Source of the DNA: Pseudotabrizicola alkalilacus
GTDB taxonomy: Bacteria; Pseudomonadota; Alphaproteobacteria; Rhodobacterales; Rhodobacteraceae
Reading direction: 5' to 3'
NCBI RefSeq assembly: GCF_003443995.1
Contig: NZ_QWEY01000010.1
Coordinates: 149,639-213,638 of the forward strand
DNA length: 64,000 nucleotides
Position numbers and translations under genes: made by a program. Positions 45,801-53,246 of this stretch are shown piece by piece (within the stretch, counting starts at the first letter, position 1; each line of letters starts with the position of its first letter). Under the pieces are notes generated by a model. That model did not search any database, was not told the origin of the DNA, and was given only the letters and a program-made list of their open reading frames with translations.

Positions 45801-46036
45801 TCGGTCAGCGTGGTGCCGGGTTCCAGGTTGAACTGAATTTCCAATGTACCGCGTGCCAGCTGAAAGGCCGGATCGTTCTGAATCTTGATGAGATCATCAA
45901 CGCCATCCAGCACGGCACGACCGCCGACAGATGTTGCTCCGTTAAAATAGGTTCCGTCCTGAGCCCCGTTGTCGACAGCGCTGTCAATTGCGGTCGTCGA
46001 CGGGTCATTCAGATTGTAGAGCGCGATAACCGGCAT
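42812..46036 (-). CDS. Large RTX/Hint protein with LamG-like and cadherin-like domains (1074 residues)
   Basis: From ATG 46036 (AAGGA eight bases upstream). Order of parts: a concanavalin/LamG-like domain (about 1-215), two bacterial cadherin/Ig-like repeats (about 220-410; DVLANDTDPDGQPLTVTSAT and DVLANDTDADGDVLTILGTP), a long run of RTX nonapeptides (about 415-850), and a Hint domain from Cys882 (CFTPGTLIATPKGEVLVEQL, SPNHRLLV) to the end. No Sec signal. Likely secreted by a type I exporter, calcium-stabilised, and adhesive or matrix-forming. The Hint domain is clearly homologous to that of the next gene (same [16 protein letters not shown] and KxHEA segments). Confidence 0.9.
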   Translation of the reverse strand: MPVIALYNLNDPSTTAIDSAVDNGAQDGTYFNGATSVGGRAVLDGVDDLIKIQNDPAFQLARGTLEIQFNLEPGTTLTEPRTILSRDSAGETDGGYRIESLPNGAIRISHESADGTTVYETEPGFQNAGDEIKVTYSWDATGTGGYVQISNQTTGGSFNDTVPNTLTMDMGEINQNWVIGASQDTSPPASLQNIDEHYKGSVEYFSISDSIDNIPTGGAPVANPDSVTTEQFTDVTIDVLANDTDPDGQPLTVTSATANHGDVTINPDGTITYSPERDYNGPDDTITYTITDPDGNTASSTVAVTIINVNDVPVANDDYAATALNTPVVVDVLANDTDADGDVLTILGTPTTSDGTVVVNPDGTITFTPNTGFTGAAVVNYTVSDGNGGTDDALVVIEVGMDGRDGIVRGTPGDDLIDGSYVDPFDGDVVDGEDAIIPGDGPNDDRIVAGDGNDTIFAGEGNNTVFGGNGNDQIFGGPGDDEIHGDDGDDTITGGGGRNVIYGGDGDDVIDTRVPLPLPDIDYPGLYPADTDPENNRDTIYGGNGNDTIFSGDDADRVFGRDGHDYIDGGVDNDSLYGGAGNDTIIGGEGRDSIDGGRGDDLIFGGLDLSFPDQINIPNDAGDLRPQNNADYITGGFGNDTIYGMDDDDTIMGDEGNDLIYGGVDNDLIFGGTGEDTLYGDHGDDTLYGGGDNDSMYGGIGNDLLEGGLGDDLLDGGDGNDVLQGSDGDDTLYGGAGDDTLEGGFDNDLMDGGTGNDLLVGDAGEDTLIGGDGSDTLFGGFSDDLIHLGDPVTGVPDAYADQAFGGADRDTFTGVGAGDSVFGGSEGDDWDTLDLRGTGPRNVVRTNVDSDGNGFDGYVEYLDSDGNVTGRSEFTNIENIICFTPGTLIATPKGEVLVEQLRVGDKVITRDNGIQEIRWMGAKEMGWHDFAGNPHLRPVMIKAGSLGNGLPERDMMLSPNHRLLVANDRTALYFDEHEVLVAAKHLIGGQGIQQVDSVGTTYFHFMFDQHEVVLSNGAWTESFQPGDFSLKGLGNAQRSELMELFPELKAPAGVEAFQAARKTLKKHEASLLVR

Positions 46037-46795
46037 TGTCCAATTCCTTATAGCATCTGGGCGGCAACACGCCCGACCCGAAAACCCATATCGACCAGAA
46101 ATCAGGCCGACATATCGGCGTTTCAGCAAAGGACATATGCCCCGCGCCGCTACGCCACGAGACCTGCCGTCTGAGACAACAAAAAGCTGTACTGTCAAAG
46201 GCTTGCGCCCGACAGCTCATGTACATACGGATACTGGACCCAACGTTTCCGTCGGACCGGATTCCGGCTTTCTGTTTAGGGTGCCTGGCAGCACACTGTC
46301 ACAAGACGACCGCCCCCACGGCCATTTGTCTTACCCAGCAAGACGATGTGATGATTACCTGCCATTAAGGCTTACGGAAAGTAAAAAAAGGCAGGCCCTG
46401 CGCAGAGATGGCCGCCAATTCTGCTGCGCTCCCGTTAGAAAAACACGTTATGGATGAATTAAACAATCTTAGCGTGTGCAATCAGTCAGCCCTTGTTTCC
46501 GTTCCTGCAACTGCCAAAGACGCCAGAATGCCAAAAACCCGCTATTTCCCGCAATTTGCACCGTCACCCCTGCGCGGCCCTCGCCAAGTTTGCCAATCGA
46601 CGGGAAACAATGGATGAAAAACGGACGGTTGATTAACCACAGCCACATTTCCGCCCGTATTTCAGACACGGTCAGGCAGTCGGGTTGCCGTTCTGGCATC
46701 AATTGCAGAGTTTATTCAAGTTTGAAGCGAATCGACGCCCAAACGCCGATGATCCGGCGCGAATCGCGCGCTCAGAAACATCAGGTCTGAAAGGA
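46037..46795. other. 759-base intergenic region upstream of the large RTX gene
   Basis: No convincing gene. Short open frames here lack ribosome-binding sites and read as low-quality protein. It is AT-richer than the surroundings in patches (poly-A near 46382, 46440-46470). A CtrA-like site TTAT-GGATGAA-TTAA lies at 46448-46462. The length and composition suggest a complex regulatory region for the RTX/Hint gene. Confidence 0.5.
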
Positions 46796-46880
46796 TGGTG
46801 CCCGAGGTCGGACTCGAACCGACAAGCCTTGCGGCGGCGGATTTTGAATCCGCTGCGTCTACCAATTCCACCACTCGGGC
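46796..46880 (-). tRNA. tRNA-Leu (anticodon CAA)
   Basis: On the minus strand the acceptor GCCCGAG (46880-46874) pairs with CTCGGGC next to ACCA (46799-46796), so CCA is encoded. D-arm TGGAATTGGTAGACGC, anticodon stem-loop GCGGA-TTCAAAA-TCCGC giving CAA, a long variable arm (GCCGCAAGGCT) and TTCGAGTCC T-loop all fit a class II leucine tRNA reading UUG. Confidence 0.97.
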
Positions 46881-46935
46881 AACGTGGGTGATCGTTTACC
46901 CGCCCCTTTGAGCGGCGTCAACAGGATCAACACAC

Positions 46936-47778
46936 TCAGAGATCATTGGTGGAAAAGGTGTCGCAGGCGGCGATCTGACCGGACTGCAGGCCGGTCACAA
47001 ACCAGCGCGACCGCTGCTCGGCACTGCCATGGGTAAAGGTGTGCGGCATCGGGCGCTGACCTGCGGCGCTTTGCAACGTGTCATCGCCGATCTGGCGCGC
47101 GGCATTCACCGCCTCTTCGAAATCGCTGCGGTCGATGGTGCCAAAGGTCTGCGCGGCGGTGCGGGCCCAGACGCCGGACAGGCAATCGGCCTGCAACTCG
47201 ATGCGCACCGAAATGGCGTTGCTGTCTGCCGGGCTGGATTGCTGGCGCAACTGGTTCGCCTGCCCCAGAATGCCCAGCTCGTTCTGGACATGATGGGCGA
47301 TTTCATGGGCCACCACATAGGCAGCGGCAAAATCACCGCGGGCACCAAGCCGGTCTTCCAGAACGGTAAAAAACGCAGTGTCCAGATAGGCTTTGCGATC
47401 CGCCGGGCAATAGAATGGCCCCGTCGCCCCGGACGCGCCGCCACAGGGGCTTTGGGTCACATCCTTGAACAGCACCAGGGTGGCCGGGCGATACTCCCGC
47501 CCCAGCTGGCTGCGAAACAGTTGCGCCCAGACCTCTTCGGTATCGGCCAGCGTGACCGAGACGAACTCGCCCGCCTCCTGATCGGCCTGCGTCAGTTCGG
47601 CAGGCGTGCCGGAAGGTTGAGCGGTGTCCTGCAACAGCGGGGTCACGTCGATGCCAAGGAAATAGCCGATCAGCAGAACCGCAATCACCCCGACCCCGCC
47701 GATGCTGCCCGCCTTTGCGCCAGAGCTGCTGCGACGGTCTTCGATGTTGCGGCTGCCCCGCCGTCCGCGCCATTTCAT
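46936..47778 (-). CDS. YpfJ-type neutral zinc metallopeptidase
   Basis: 280 residues. A membrane anchor near 25-42 (GGVGVIAVLLIGYFLGI) is followed by a periplasmic domain with zinc-binding HEIAHHVQNELG at 158-169 and ELQADCLSGVWA downstream (PF04228). YVVAHEIAHH is exact for the family. Substrates are unknown. Start 47778 (MKWRGRRGSRN) follows family pattern. Lies beside the tRNA-Leu gene and divergent from the VTT gene. Confidence 0.9.
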   Translation of the reverse strand: MKWRGRRGSRNIEDRRSSSGAKAGSIGGVGVIAVLLIGYFLGIDVTPLLQDTAQPSGTPAELTQADQEAGEFVSVTLADTEEVWAQLFRSQLGREYRPATLVLFKDVTQSPCGGASGATGPFYCPADRKAYLDTAFFTVLEDRLGARGDFAAAYVVAHEIAHHVQNELGILGQANQLRQQSSPADSNAISVRIELQADCLSGVWARTAAQTFGTIDRSDFEEAVNAARQIGDDTLQSAAGQRPMPHTFTHGSAEQRSRWFVTGLQSGQIAACDTFSTNDL

Positions 47779-47898
47779 ACCCGTCCCCCCATCCCTGATC
47801 CCGACCAACACACTAGCGTGATGTATGGTTCCCCGAAAGCGTCCTTGACGCGGCAAAGCCGGCATGGTGCAAGCGCAGCAACGGCAATGGGGGACCAG

Positions 47899-48477
47899 AT
47901 GATCCGCGCCTTGTATGACTGGACAATCCGGCTGGCCGAGCACCCCCGTGCGCTTTGGGCTCTGGCCTTTGTGGCCTTTGTCGAAAGCTCGGTGTTTCCG
48001 ATCCCGCCCGACATTCTGATGATCCCGATGATCCTGGCGGCCCCCCGCCGCGCTTTTGTGATTGCGGGCGTGGCCACGGTGGCTTCGGTGCTGGGGGGCA
48101 TGTTCGGCTATTGGATCGGCGCGGTGCTTTATGAAAGTGTCGGCCTGCCGGTGCTGGAATTCTATGGCAAGACCGGGAATTTCGAGGTCTTCCGGGAAAG
48201 ATACAATGAATGGGGCGCTTGGTCGGTCCTGATCGCCGGGGTCACACCATTTCCGTACAAGGTCGTCACCATCCTGTCCGGCACCACCGGGCTGGATCTG
48301 GTGGTGTTCACCGTGGCCTCGATTGTGGCACGCGGCTTGCGGTTCTTTGTGGTGGCGGCGCTGCTGTGGAAATTCGGCGCACCCATTCGTGATTTCATCG
48401 AGCGCCGGCTTGGGCTCATGTTCACGCTGTTCATTCTGCTGCTTGTGGGCGGCTTTGCTGTGCTGAAGGTGTTGTGA
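47899..48477 (+). CDS. YqaA/VTT-domain membrane protein
   Basis: 192 residues, four to five helices. The SSVFPIPPDILMIPMILA segment and VLIAGVTPFPYKVVTILSG, with GMFGYWIGAVLYE between, are characteristic of the YqaA group of the SNARE-associated/DedA (VTT) family, thought to act in lipid or ion handling at the membrane. ATG 47899 is chosen because GGGGGA lies six bases upstream. Its stop overlaps the DsbB start (TGATG). Confidence 0.85.
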   Translation: MIRALYDWTIRLAEHPRALWALAFVAFVESSVFPIPPDILMIPMILAAPRRAFVIAGVATVASVLGGMFGYWIGAVLYESVGLPVLEFYGKTGNFEVFRERYNEWGAWSVLIAGVTPFPYKVVTILSGTTGLDLVVFTVASIVARGLRFFVVAALLWKFGAPIRDFIERRLGLMFTLFILLLVGGFAVLKVL

Positions 48478-48950
48478 TGTTGACCACCCTGCCCTCGCGC
48501 GTTCTGGTTGCCCTTGCAGGGGCTGGCTCTGCCGCCCTTTTGGCCGGAGCCTTTGCCTTTCAATACCTTGGCGGGCTGGCGCCCTGTGCGCTGTGCCTGT
48601 GGCAGCGTTGGCCGCATGCGGCGGCGGTGGGGATCATGGTGCTGGCGCTGTTGGTGCCGAACCGCTGGCTGATGGTGCTGGGCGCTTTGGCAGCACTGAC
48701 CACGGCCGCGATCGGCGGCTTTCACATGGGCGTCGAATATGGCTGGTGGGAGGGGCTGCAATCCTGTTCCGGCGGCTCGATTGCCGGGGTCAGCATGGAT
48801 GACCTGCTGAACCCCAACGCCGCCGTTGCCGCCCCGGTGCGCTGCGATCAGGTGCCATGGGCGCTGTTTGGCATCTCGATGGCCGGGTGGAACATGATCG
48901 CCTCGCTCGGGTTGGCCGGGATCTGGCTGCTCGCCGCGCGGCGCGCCTGA
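48477..48950 (+). CDS. dsbB: Disulfide bond formation protein DsbB
   Basis: 157 residues with four helices. First periplasmic cysteine pair CALC at 37-40 and second pair at Cys97 and Cys123 (QSCSGG, VRCDQV) correspond to the redox centres that reoxidise DsbA and pass electrons to quinone. WQRWPH after the first pair is typical. Starts within the stop codon of the VTT gene, so the two are co-translated. Confidence 0.9.
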   Translation: MLTTLPSRVLVALAGAGSAALLAGAFAFQYLGGLAPCALCLWQRWPHAAAVGIMVLALLVPNRWLMVLGALAALTTAAIGGFHMGVEYGWWEGLQSCSGGSIAGVSMDDLLNPNAAVAAPVRCDQVPWALFGISMAGWNMIASLGLAGIWLLAARRA

Positions 48951-48953
48951 GGC

Positions 48954-50171
48954 TCAGGTCGGAAAGTTCGGGCCAAAGTCAGGGCCGGTGTGGGTCTGGA
49001 TCAGCGCGCCGCCGCACAGGCGGGCATGTTCCTGAATGGCAAACCGGTCGGTCATGCCCGCGACGTAATCTGCCACGGTGCGCGCCAGTTCGGTCTGGTC
49101 GGTGCTGGCCTGCACCGCATGTTCCCATTCCTCGGGCAACAGGGCCGGGTCGGCCATGAAGGCCGAGAACAGATCCTGCACCACCTGCGTCACCTTGGCC
49201 CGCACCTCCATCACCGAGGGGGCGCGGTACATGCGGTGGAACAGAAAGCTGCGGATCGCCTTCAGCTCTTGATACAGCGGTTTGGAAAAGCGGATGATGG
49301 TGGTGCCCATCATGCGGATATCATCGACCGACTGCGGCTGCGCCGCCTCCAGCCGCCCTTGCGCCACCGCGATCACATCCTCCACCATGCGGCCAAACAC
49401 CCGGCGCAGCGCCTCATGCCGGCGGCGCATCGGGTCGAGGCCGGGATACAGCGCATCCACCTCGGCAAAGGCGGGGCCAGTGACCGGCAGCTCCATCAGA
49501 TCGGCCTCGTCAAACAGGCCGGAGCGCAAGCCGTCATGCAGGTCGTGGTGGGAATAGGCCACATCGTCGGCGATGGCCGCCACCTGCGCCTCGGCGGATG
49601 CGTGGGTGTGCAGGGCCAGATCCCACTGGGCGTTCACCTCGGCCAGGGCATAGGGCAAGGGGCCTGCATGCTTGGCATCGGCGTTTTCGCCGGTGACCGG
49701 GCCGTTATGCTTGGCAATGCCTTCCAGCGATTCCCAGGTCAGGTTCAGCCCGTCGAAATCGGCGTAATGCCGTTCCAGCCGGGTCACGATGCGCAGGGCC
49801 TGCGCGTTGTGGTCAAAGCCGCCATAGGGCTGCATCAGCACGGCCAAGGCATCCTCACCCGTATGCCCAAAGGGGGTGTGGCCAAGGTCATGCGCAAGGG
49901 CGATGCATTCGGCCAGATCGGTGTTGAGCCCCAAAACCCCCGAAATCGTGCGGGCAACCTGTGCCACCTCGATCGAGTGGGTCAGGCGGGTGCGGTAATA
50001 ATCGCCCTCATGCTCGACAAACACCTGAGTCTTGTGTTTCAGGCGGCGAAAGGCCGAGGAATGGATGATCCGGTCGCGGTCGCGCTGATAGGGCGAGCGG
50101 AAGGACGACATGCGTTCTTCATGCAAGCGGCCGCGGGAGGCATCGGGTTGGCAGGCAAAAGGCGCAAGCAT
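48954..50171 (-). CDS. dgt: Deoxyguanosinetriphosphate triphosphohydrolase-like protein
   Basis: 405 residues. HD-domain dNTPase: FRRLKHKTQVFVEHEGDYYRTRLTHSIEVAQVAR, then HDLGHTPFGHTGE supplies the metal-binding HD pair, and AYSHHDLHDGL completes the site. Family members cleave dNTPs to deoxynucleosides and triphosphate. The start matches relatives (MLAPFACQPDASRGRL). Divergent from the ErpA-type gene with 75 bases between. Confidence 0.93.
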   Translation of the reverse strand: MLAPFACQPDASRGRLHEERMSSFRSPYQRDRDRIIHSSAFRRLKHKTQVFVEHEGDYYRTRLTHSIEVAQVARTISGVLGLNTDLAECIALAHDLGHTPFGHTGEDALAVLMQPYGGFDHNAQALRIVTRLERHYADFDGLNLTWESLEGIAKHNGPVTGENADAKHAGPLPYALAEVNAQWDLALHTHASAEAQVAAIADDVAYSHHDLHDGLRSGLFDEADLMELPVTGPAFAEVDALYPGLDPMRRRHEALRRVFGRMVEDVIAVAQGRLEAAQPQSVDDIRMMGTTIIRFSKPLYQELKAIRSFLFHRMYRAPSVMEVRAKVTQVVQDLFSAFMADPALLPEEWEHAVQASTDQTELARTVADYVAGMTDRFAIQEHARLCGGALIQTHTGPDFGPNFPT

Positions 50172-50246
50172 GGAACTGCCCGTTCTTGTTGAAGTCTTGT
50201 TCAGCCCTTATATTGCACGATGAACCTCAAGGATATGTGAAAAATC

Positions 50247-50579
50247 ATGGACCTGACCCTGCCCCCCCGTGTCACTGACCGCGCCTTTGCCCGTCTGGCT
50301 GAAATTGCCGAAATGACCGGTGAGCAGAAATCGCTGCGCGTCGCGGTGGAGGGCGGCGGCTGTTCCGGCTTTCAGTATGAGATCAAGCTGGATGATCCGG
50401 TGCCAGATGATCTGGTGCTGGAGAAAAACGGCCAGCGGGTGCTGGTCGATTCCGTCTCGCTGCCGTTTTTGCAAAACGCGGTGATCGACTTCACCGAAGA
50501 GCTGATCGGCGCGCGGTTCGTGATTGAGAACCCCAATGCAAGCAGCAGCTGCGGTTGCGGCGTGTCATTCTCGATGTAA
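50247..50579 (+). CDS. erpA: A-type iron-sulfur cluster carrier (ErpA/IscA family)
   Basis: 110 residues. The three conserved cysteines are Cys39 (EGGGCSGFQYEI), Cys102 and Cys104 (SSCGCGVSFSM). Carries Fe-S clusters from scaffold to target apoproteins. ErpA versus IscA cannot be separated from sequence alone; the lone position fits ErpA. A terminator follows. Confidence 0.9.
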   Translation: MDLTLPPRVTDRAFARLAEIAEMTGEQKSLRVAVEGGGCSGFQYEIKLDDPVPDDLVLEKNGQRVLVDSVSLPFLQNAVIDFTEELIGARFVIENPNASSSCGCGVSFSM

Positions 50580-50586
50580 GCGATTG

Positions 50587-50614
50587 AAAGCCGCGCCATG
50601 GGGCGGCTTTTCTT
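50587..50614 (+). terminator. Terminator after the ErpA-type gene
   Basis: AAAGCCGC (50587-50594) pairs with GCGGCTTT (50603-50610) and continues TTCTT. It lies between this gene and the convergent EamA gene and may also help end the latter. Confidence 0.8.
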
Positions 50615-50629
50615 GCGGTTCGCTTGTCC

Positions 50630-51577
50630 TTATTCGGCAGGCACAGCGCCAGCGGGCTGGCCCTCAACGTGTGACAGCCTTGCCAGCCGATCCACCCGTG
50701 CCTGATCCATCAGGGCAATGCCCCCGGCGCACATCACCAGCAACGCCCCGACCACCGTGCTGGCGGCGGGGATTTCGGCAAAGAACACAAAGCCGACCGC
50801 GACCATCCACACGAACTGAATGTTCATCAGCGGCAAGGCAACCGGTGCGCGCAGGCGTTGCATCACCAGCACCATGGTCCAGCGGGCCAGAAACAGCAGC
50901 ACCGAATAGAGCAGGATCCGGCCCACATCGACCAGCGCCATCGGCTGCCATAGCGCGGGCAGCATCAGCGCAGCAACGGCGGCCAGGGCCAGATTGGGAT
51001 AGAACACCTGCACCAGCGTATTCGCCTCCCGCCGTGCCATCAAGCGTGACAGCACCAGCGAGACTGTGCCCGCAAACGCGCCGCAGAACCCGGCGAGGTG
51101 GCCAAGGCTCAGGTCCGACAGGCCTTCGGGAAACAGCATCAGCACCCCGATCAGACCAAGCCCGAGACCGGCCCAAGCCGTCGGATCAACGCGTTCCCCC
51201 AGCAGGTGACGCGACATCAGCGCCGACATCAGCGGCATCAGCCCGACAAAGACAAAAATCTCGGCCAGCGGGATCAGCGCGATGGCATAGAAAAACCCCA
51301 GCGAGGCCACCACAGTCGCTACGGAACGCCAGATCAGCAGGCCGGGCACCGTGGTCTTCAGGCAACTGGTGGTGAACAGGCCGATCCGCGATCCGGCCCG
51401 CGCCGCCAACAGGCTCAGGCCTGCCATGATCAGACCGGAAAGGAAGAACACCTGCGGCGCCTCCAGCCGAGCAGACAGATCCTTGACCGTGCCATCCGCC
51501 AACGTCGCCGCCAGCGTCGAGGCGAGCAGAAACCCGACGCCCAGAACCCATGGTGTGCGCAAAGCCTGCATCATCAC
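50630..51577 (-). CDS. EamA/DMT-type transporter, third gene of the repeat-peptide operon
   Basis: 315 residues with about ten hydrophobic helices in two EamA halves (LVASTLAA..., LGFFYAIALIPLAEIFVFVGLMPLMSALM, LVLFLARWTMVLVMQRLRAPVALPLMNIQFVW). EamA proteins export metabolites such as amino acids. It starts with ATGA overlapping the stop of the 354-residue gene, so it is translationally coupled to it and lies in the same operon as the repeat protein. The exported compound is unknown; a product made from the repeat peptide is a possible but unproven cargo, and EamA transporters normally handle small molecules. Confidence 0.87.
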   Translation of the reverse strand: MMMQALRTPWVLGVGFLLASTLAATLADGTVKDLSARLEAPQVFFLSGLIMAGLSLLAARAGSRIGLFTTSCLKTTVPGLLIWRSVATVVASLGFFYAIALIPLAEIFVFVGLMPLMSALMSRHLLGERVDPTAWAGLGLGLIGVLMLFPEGLSDLSLGHLAGFCGAFAGTVSLVLSRLMARREANTLVQVFYPNLALAAVAALMLPALWQPMALVDVGRILLYSVLLFLARWTMVLVMQRLRAPVALPLMNIQFVWMVAVGFVFFAEIPAASTVVGALLVMCAGGIALMDQARVDRLARLSHVEGQPAGAVPAE

Positions 51578-52638
51578 GCCTTTCCTTGCCGAGATCCTGC
51601 ACGGGAGAACCCGGCAAAGAAACCATCGAACTCAGGCAGCGATTCGACGATTGCGAGGCGCTGCCGCGCCGGTTCGGACAATTTTGGCAACAACCGCCAC
51701 CGCATCCGCGACCAATCAGACTGGCGCGCGTCGCCCATGTCGAGCAGTGCCAGGGACAGCTCGTGCAGGGCGGCCCCGTTGCGACGGGGCTGGCGGATCA
51801 GACGCGCATTGCCCGGCACACCGCCGCGAAACGCCAGCCCGCCCGACAGGCCAAGCGCCCAATTGAGCACAAGATACTGGTGATAATCATCGTCAAACGG
51901 CCCGGCGGCGCTGCACGGCTCGAACGTGACCACATTTGCTGCCTGTGCCACTTCGTTCGCCCAAGGTGCAGGCACGGCCTCGCCCGACAGGCGCAGGGCC
52001 AGTGTCACCTCGGCCAGCAGATCAAGATTGCCCTCCAGCCAGGCCACGATACCGGCATGGATCAGGCTAAGCCTGCGCGCCGGATCACGGGCAATGGTCT
52101 TGCGACCATAATCGGCGGCATGAAAGACGATGTGGGTCAGGTCATAGGCCGCACGGCGGTTGGGCAGGCAGAATGCGGCGGAATGGGTGGTAAAGCGCGC
52201 CAGACGCGCCTCCAGCGCGGTATCCTGTGTATCCACTCCAGCACGGCGCAGCAGCAAAAGCGCCTCCCCCCGGTGGGTATCGGACAGCTCGATCGCAGGC
52301 AGATCCTGTGCCTGAACAAAGGCCGCCATCTCTTCGACAGGCGCTTCTGACAGGCCCAGATCGCGCAGATCGACGGCTAGTGACAGATACATACGGTAAT
52401 ACTGCGGGAAAAACTGCAGCTCTTTCACCAAGGCCCCGGCGCGTAGGCGCAGTGGGTCAAGATCCGCCTGCGACCCCGCCCCCAACGCGGCCAGGATCTG
52501 CAGCAGTTCGGCATTTTCCTTGAGCCAGAACGCATCATGACTGCCCCGCCTGCGCGTGGCAAACAGGTCGATCAGCGCAGGAATGGCCGGATCACCGGCC
52601 AATGATCCCTGACGCAGCAACGAGACAACATTGGTCAT
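51574..52638 (-). CDS. Unrecognised 354-residue protein, second gene of the repeat-peptide operon
   Basis: I do not firmly recognise it. It is predicted mostly helical and soluble. Two aromatic/histidine motifs stand out: DLTHIVFHAADYG at 166-178 and DDYHQYLVLNWALG at 250-263; they look like metal or substrate sites. A Cys lies near each (157 and 242). No ATP-binding, radical-SAM, methyltransferase or protease signature is seen. It is 81 bases downstream of the repeat-protein gene, with AGGG six bases before its ATG, and its stop overlaps the EamA start. Its conserved-looking motifs and position suggest it acts on or with the repeat protein; that is inference. Confidence 0.7.
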   Translation of the reverse strand: MTNVVSLLRQGSLAGDPAIPALIDLFATRRRGSHDAFWLKENAELLQILAALGAGSQADLDPLRLRAGALVKELQFFPQYYRMYLSLAVDLRDLGLSEAPVEEMAAFVQAQDLPAIELSDTHRGEALLLLRRAGVDTQDTALEARLARFTTHSAAFCLPNRRAAYDLTHIVFHAADYGRKTIARDPARRLSLIHAGIVAWLEGNLDLLAEVTLALRLSGEAVPAPWANEVAQAANVVTFEPCSAAGPFDDDYHQYLVLNWALGLSGGLAFRGGVPGNARLIRQPRRNGAALHELSLALLDMGDARQSDWSRMRWRLLPKLSEPARQRLAIVESLPEFDGFFAGFSRAGSRQGKA

Positions 52639-52719
52639 GATGTACCCTATGGTTTCAGGGGAGCTGAGTTCGGAGGGGGCACAGAATCGTGGCAGCGACC
52701 CTGCCCCCCCTGAGCTGCC

Positions 52720-53046
52720 TCAGATCTCGGCAACGCTGGTCATCAGGCAGGTCTGGGTTCCGGCAACTTTTCCAGCCAGATCAAGCGATGCCTTGTCCTG
52801 GGCAACCGAGGTCATCGCGGCAGACGCCACCGAGGTCATCATGGAGGAGGCGACGGACGTCATCATTGACGAAGCCACTGAAGTCATCATCGACGAAGCT
52901 ACGCTTGTCATCATCGACGAAGCTACGCTTGTCATCATGGATGACGCAACCGAGGTCATCATCGCAGTCGCGTCGCCCGAGAACATATCAGCACGGGAAC
53001 AATTTTCTTCAACAACTTCAAGGCGTAGCGCGGTATTCGAGACCAT
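52720..53046 (-). CDS. 108-residue protein made of MMTSVASS octapeptide repeats
   Basis: N-terminal 28 residues (MVSNTALRLEVVEENCSRAD then MFSGDATA) act like a leader. Residues 29-84 are seven octapeptide units of the MMTSVASS type, the last one degenerate (AMTSVAQD). After a spacer, MTSVA recurs at 102-106 just before the C-terminus. Total eight MTSVA copies. Cys16 and Cys100 are the only cysteines. GGAGG lies five bases before the ATG. Not recognised. Silent-site differences between units, including TCN versus AGC serine codons, indicate selection on the peptide. Candidates: precursor of a modified peptide with repeated cores, a self-assembling scaffold, or a surface/structural peptide. Confidence 0.72.
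   Translation of the reverse strand: MVSNTALRLEVVEENCSRADMFSGDATAMMTSVASSMMTSVASSMMTSVASSMMTSVASSMMTSVASSMMTSVASAAMTSVAQDKASLDLAGKVAGTQTCLMTSVAEI
52795..52962 (-). repeat. Seven tandem 24-base units encoding MMTSVASS
   Basis: Period 24 exactly, in frame. Units two and three are identical (ATGATGACAAGCGTAGCTTC type), a sign of recent duplication; the others differ at third positions and in serine codon family (TCG, AGC, TCA, TCC). The start unit is at 52962 and the last at 52818-52795. Confidence 0.9.
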
Positions 53047-53133
53047 TTTAACCTCCAGGTTTCAGCGATTCGATAGGTCTACGCTAACGGCTCAAATTTG
53101 ATTCGGACGAGAAAAATTCAATCATAGGTTGTG

Positions 53134-53164
53134 TTATCCACAGAATTTTTCAGCCTGTGGGTAA
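53134..53164. promoter_or_regulatory. Pair of DnaA-box-like sites upstream of xthA
   Basis: TTATCCACA (53134-53142) matches the DnaA box exactly and TGTGGGTAA (53156-53164) is its inverted form with one mismatch. They lie between the divergent repeat-protein and xthA genes, 80-110 bases before the xthA start. Confidence 0.4.
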
Positions 53165-53246
53165 GTCCTGCACGACGACCGCATCCGGACTTGCGTTGTG
53201 CAGGCCCTTGGCCGATAGCTGTCTGCAAAACAGGAAAGGCAGGGCC

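Noticed and set aside
46137..46457. 106-codon ORF upstream of the RTX gene
   Set aside because: No ribosome-binding site, atypical amino acid composition and no recognisable pattern.
48990..50192. 400-codon plus-strand frame opposite dgt
   Set aside because: Composition is an antisense shadow; dgt carries HD-domain metal motifs on the other strand.
52795..52962. Possible CRISPR array
   Set aside because: Units are 24 bases, contiguous without spacers and in frame in a coding sequence; they encode peptide repeats.
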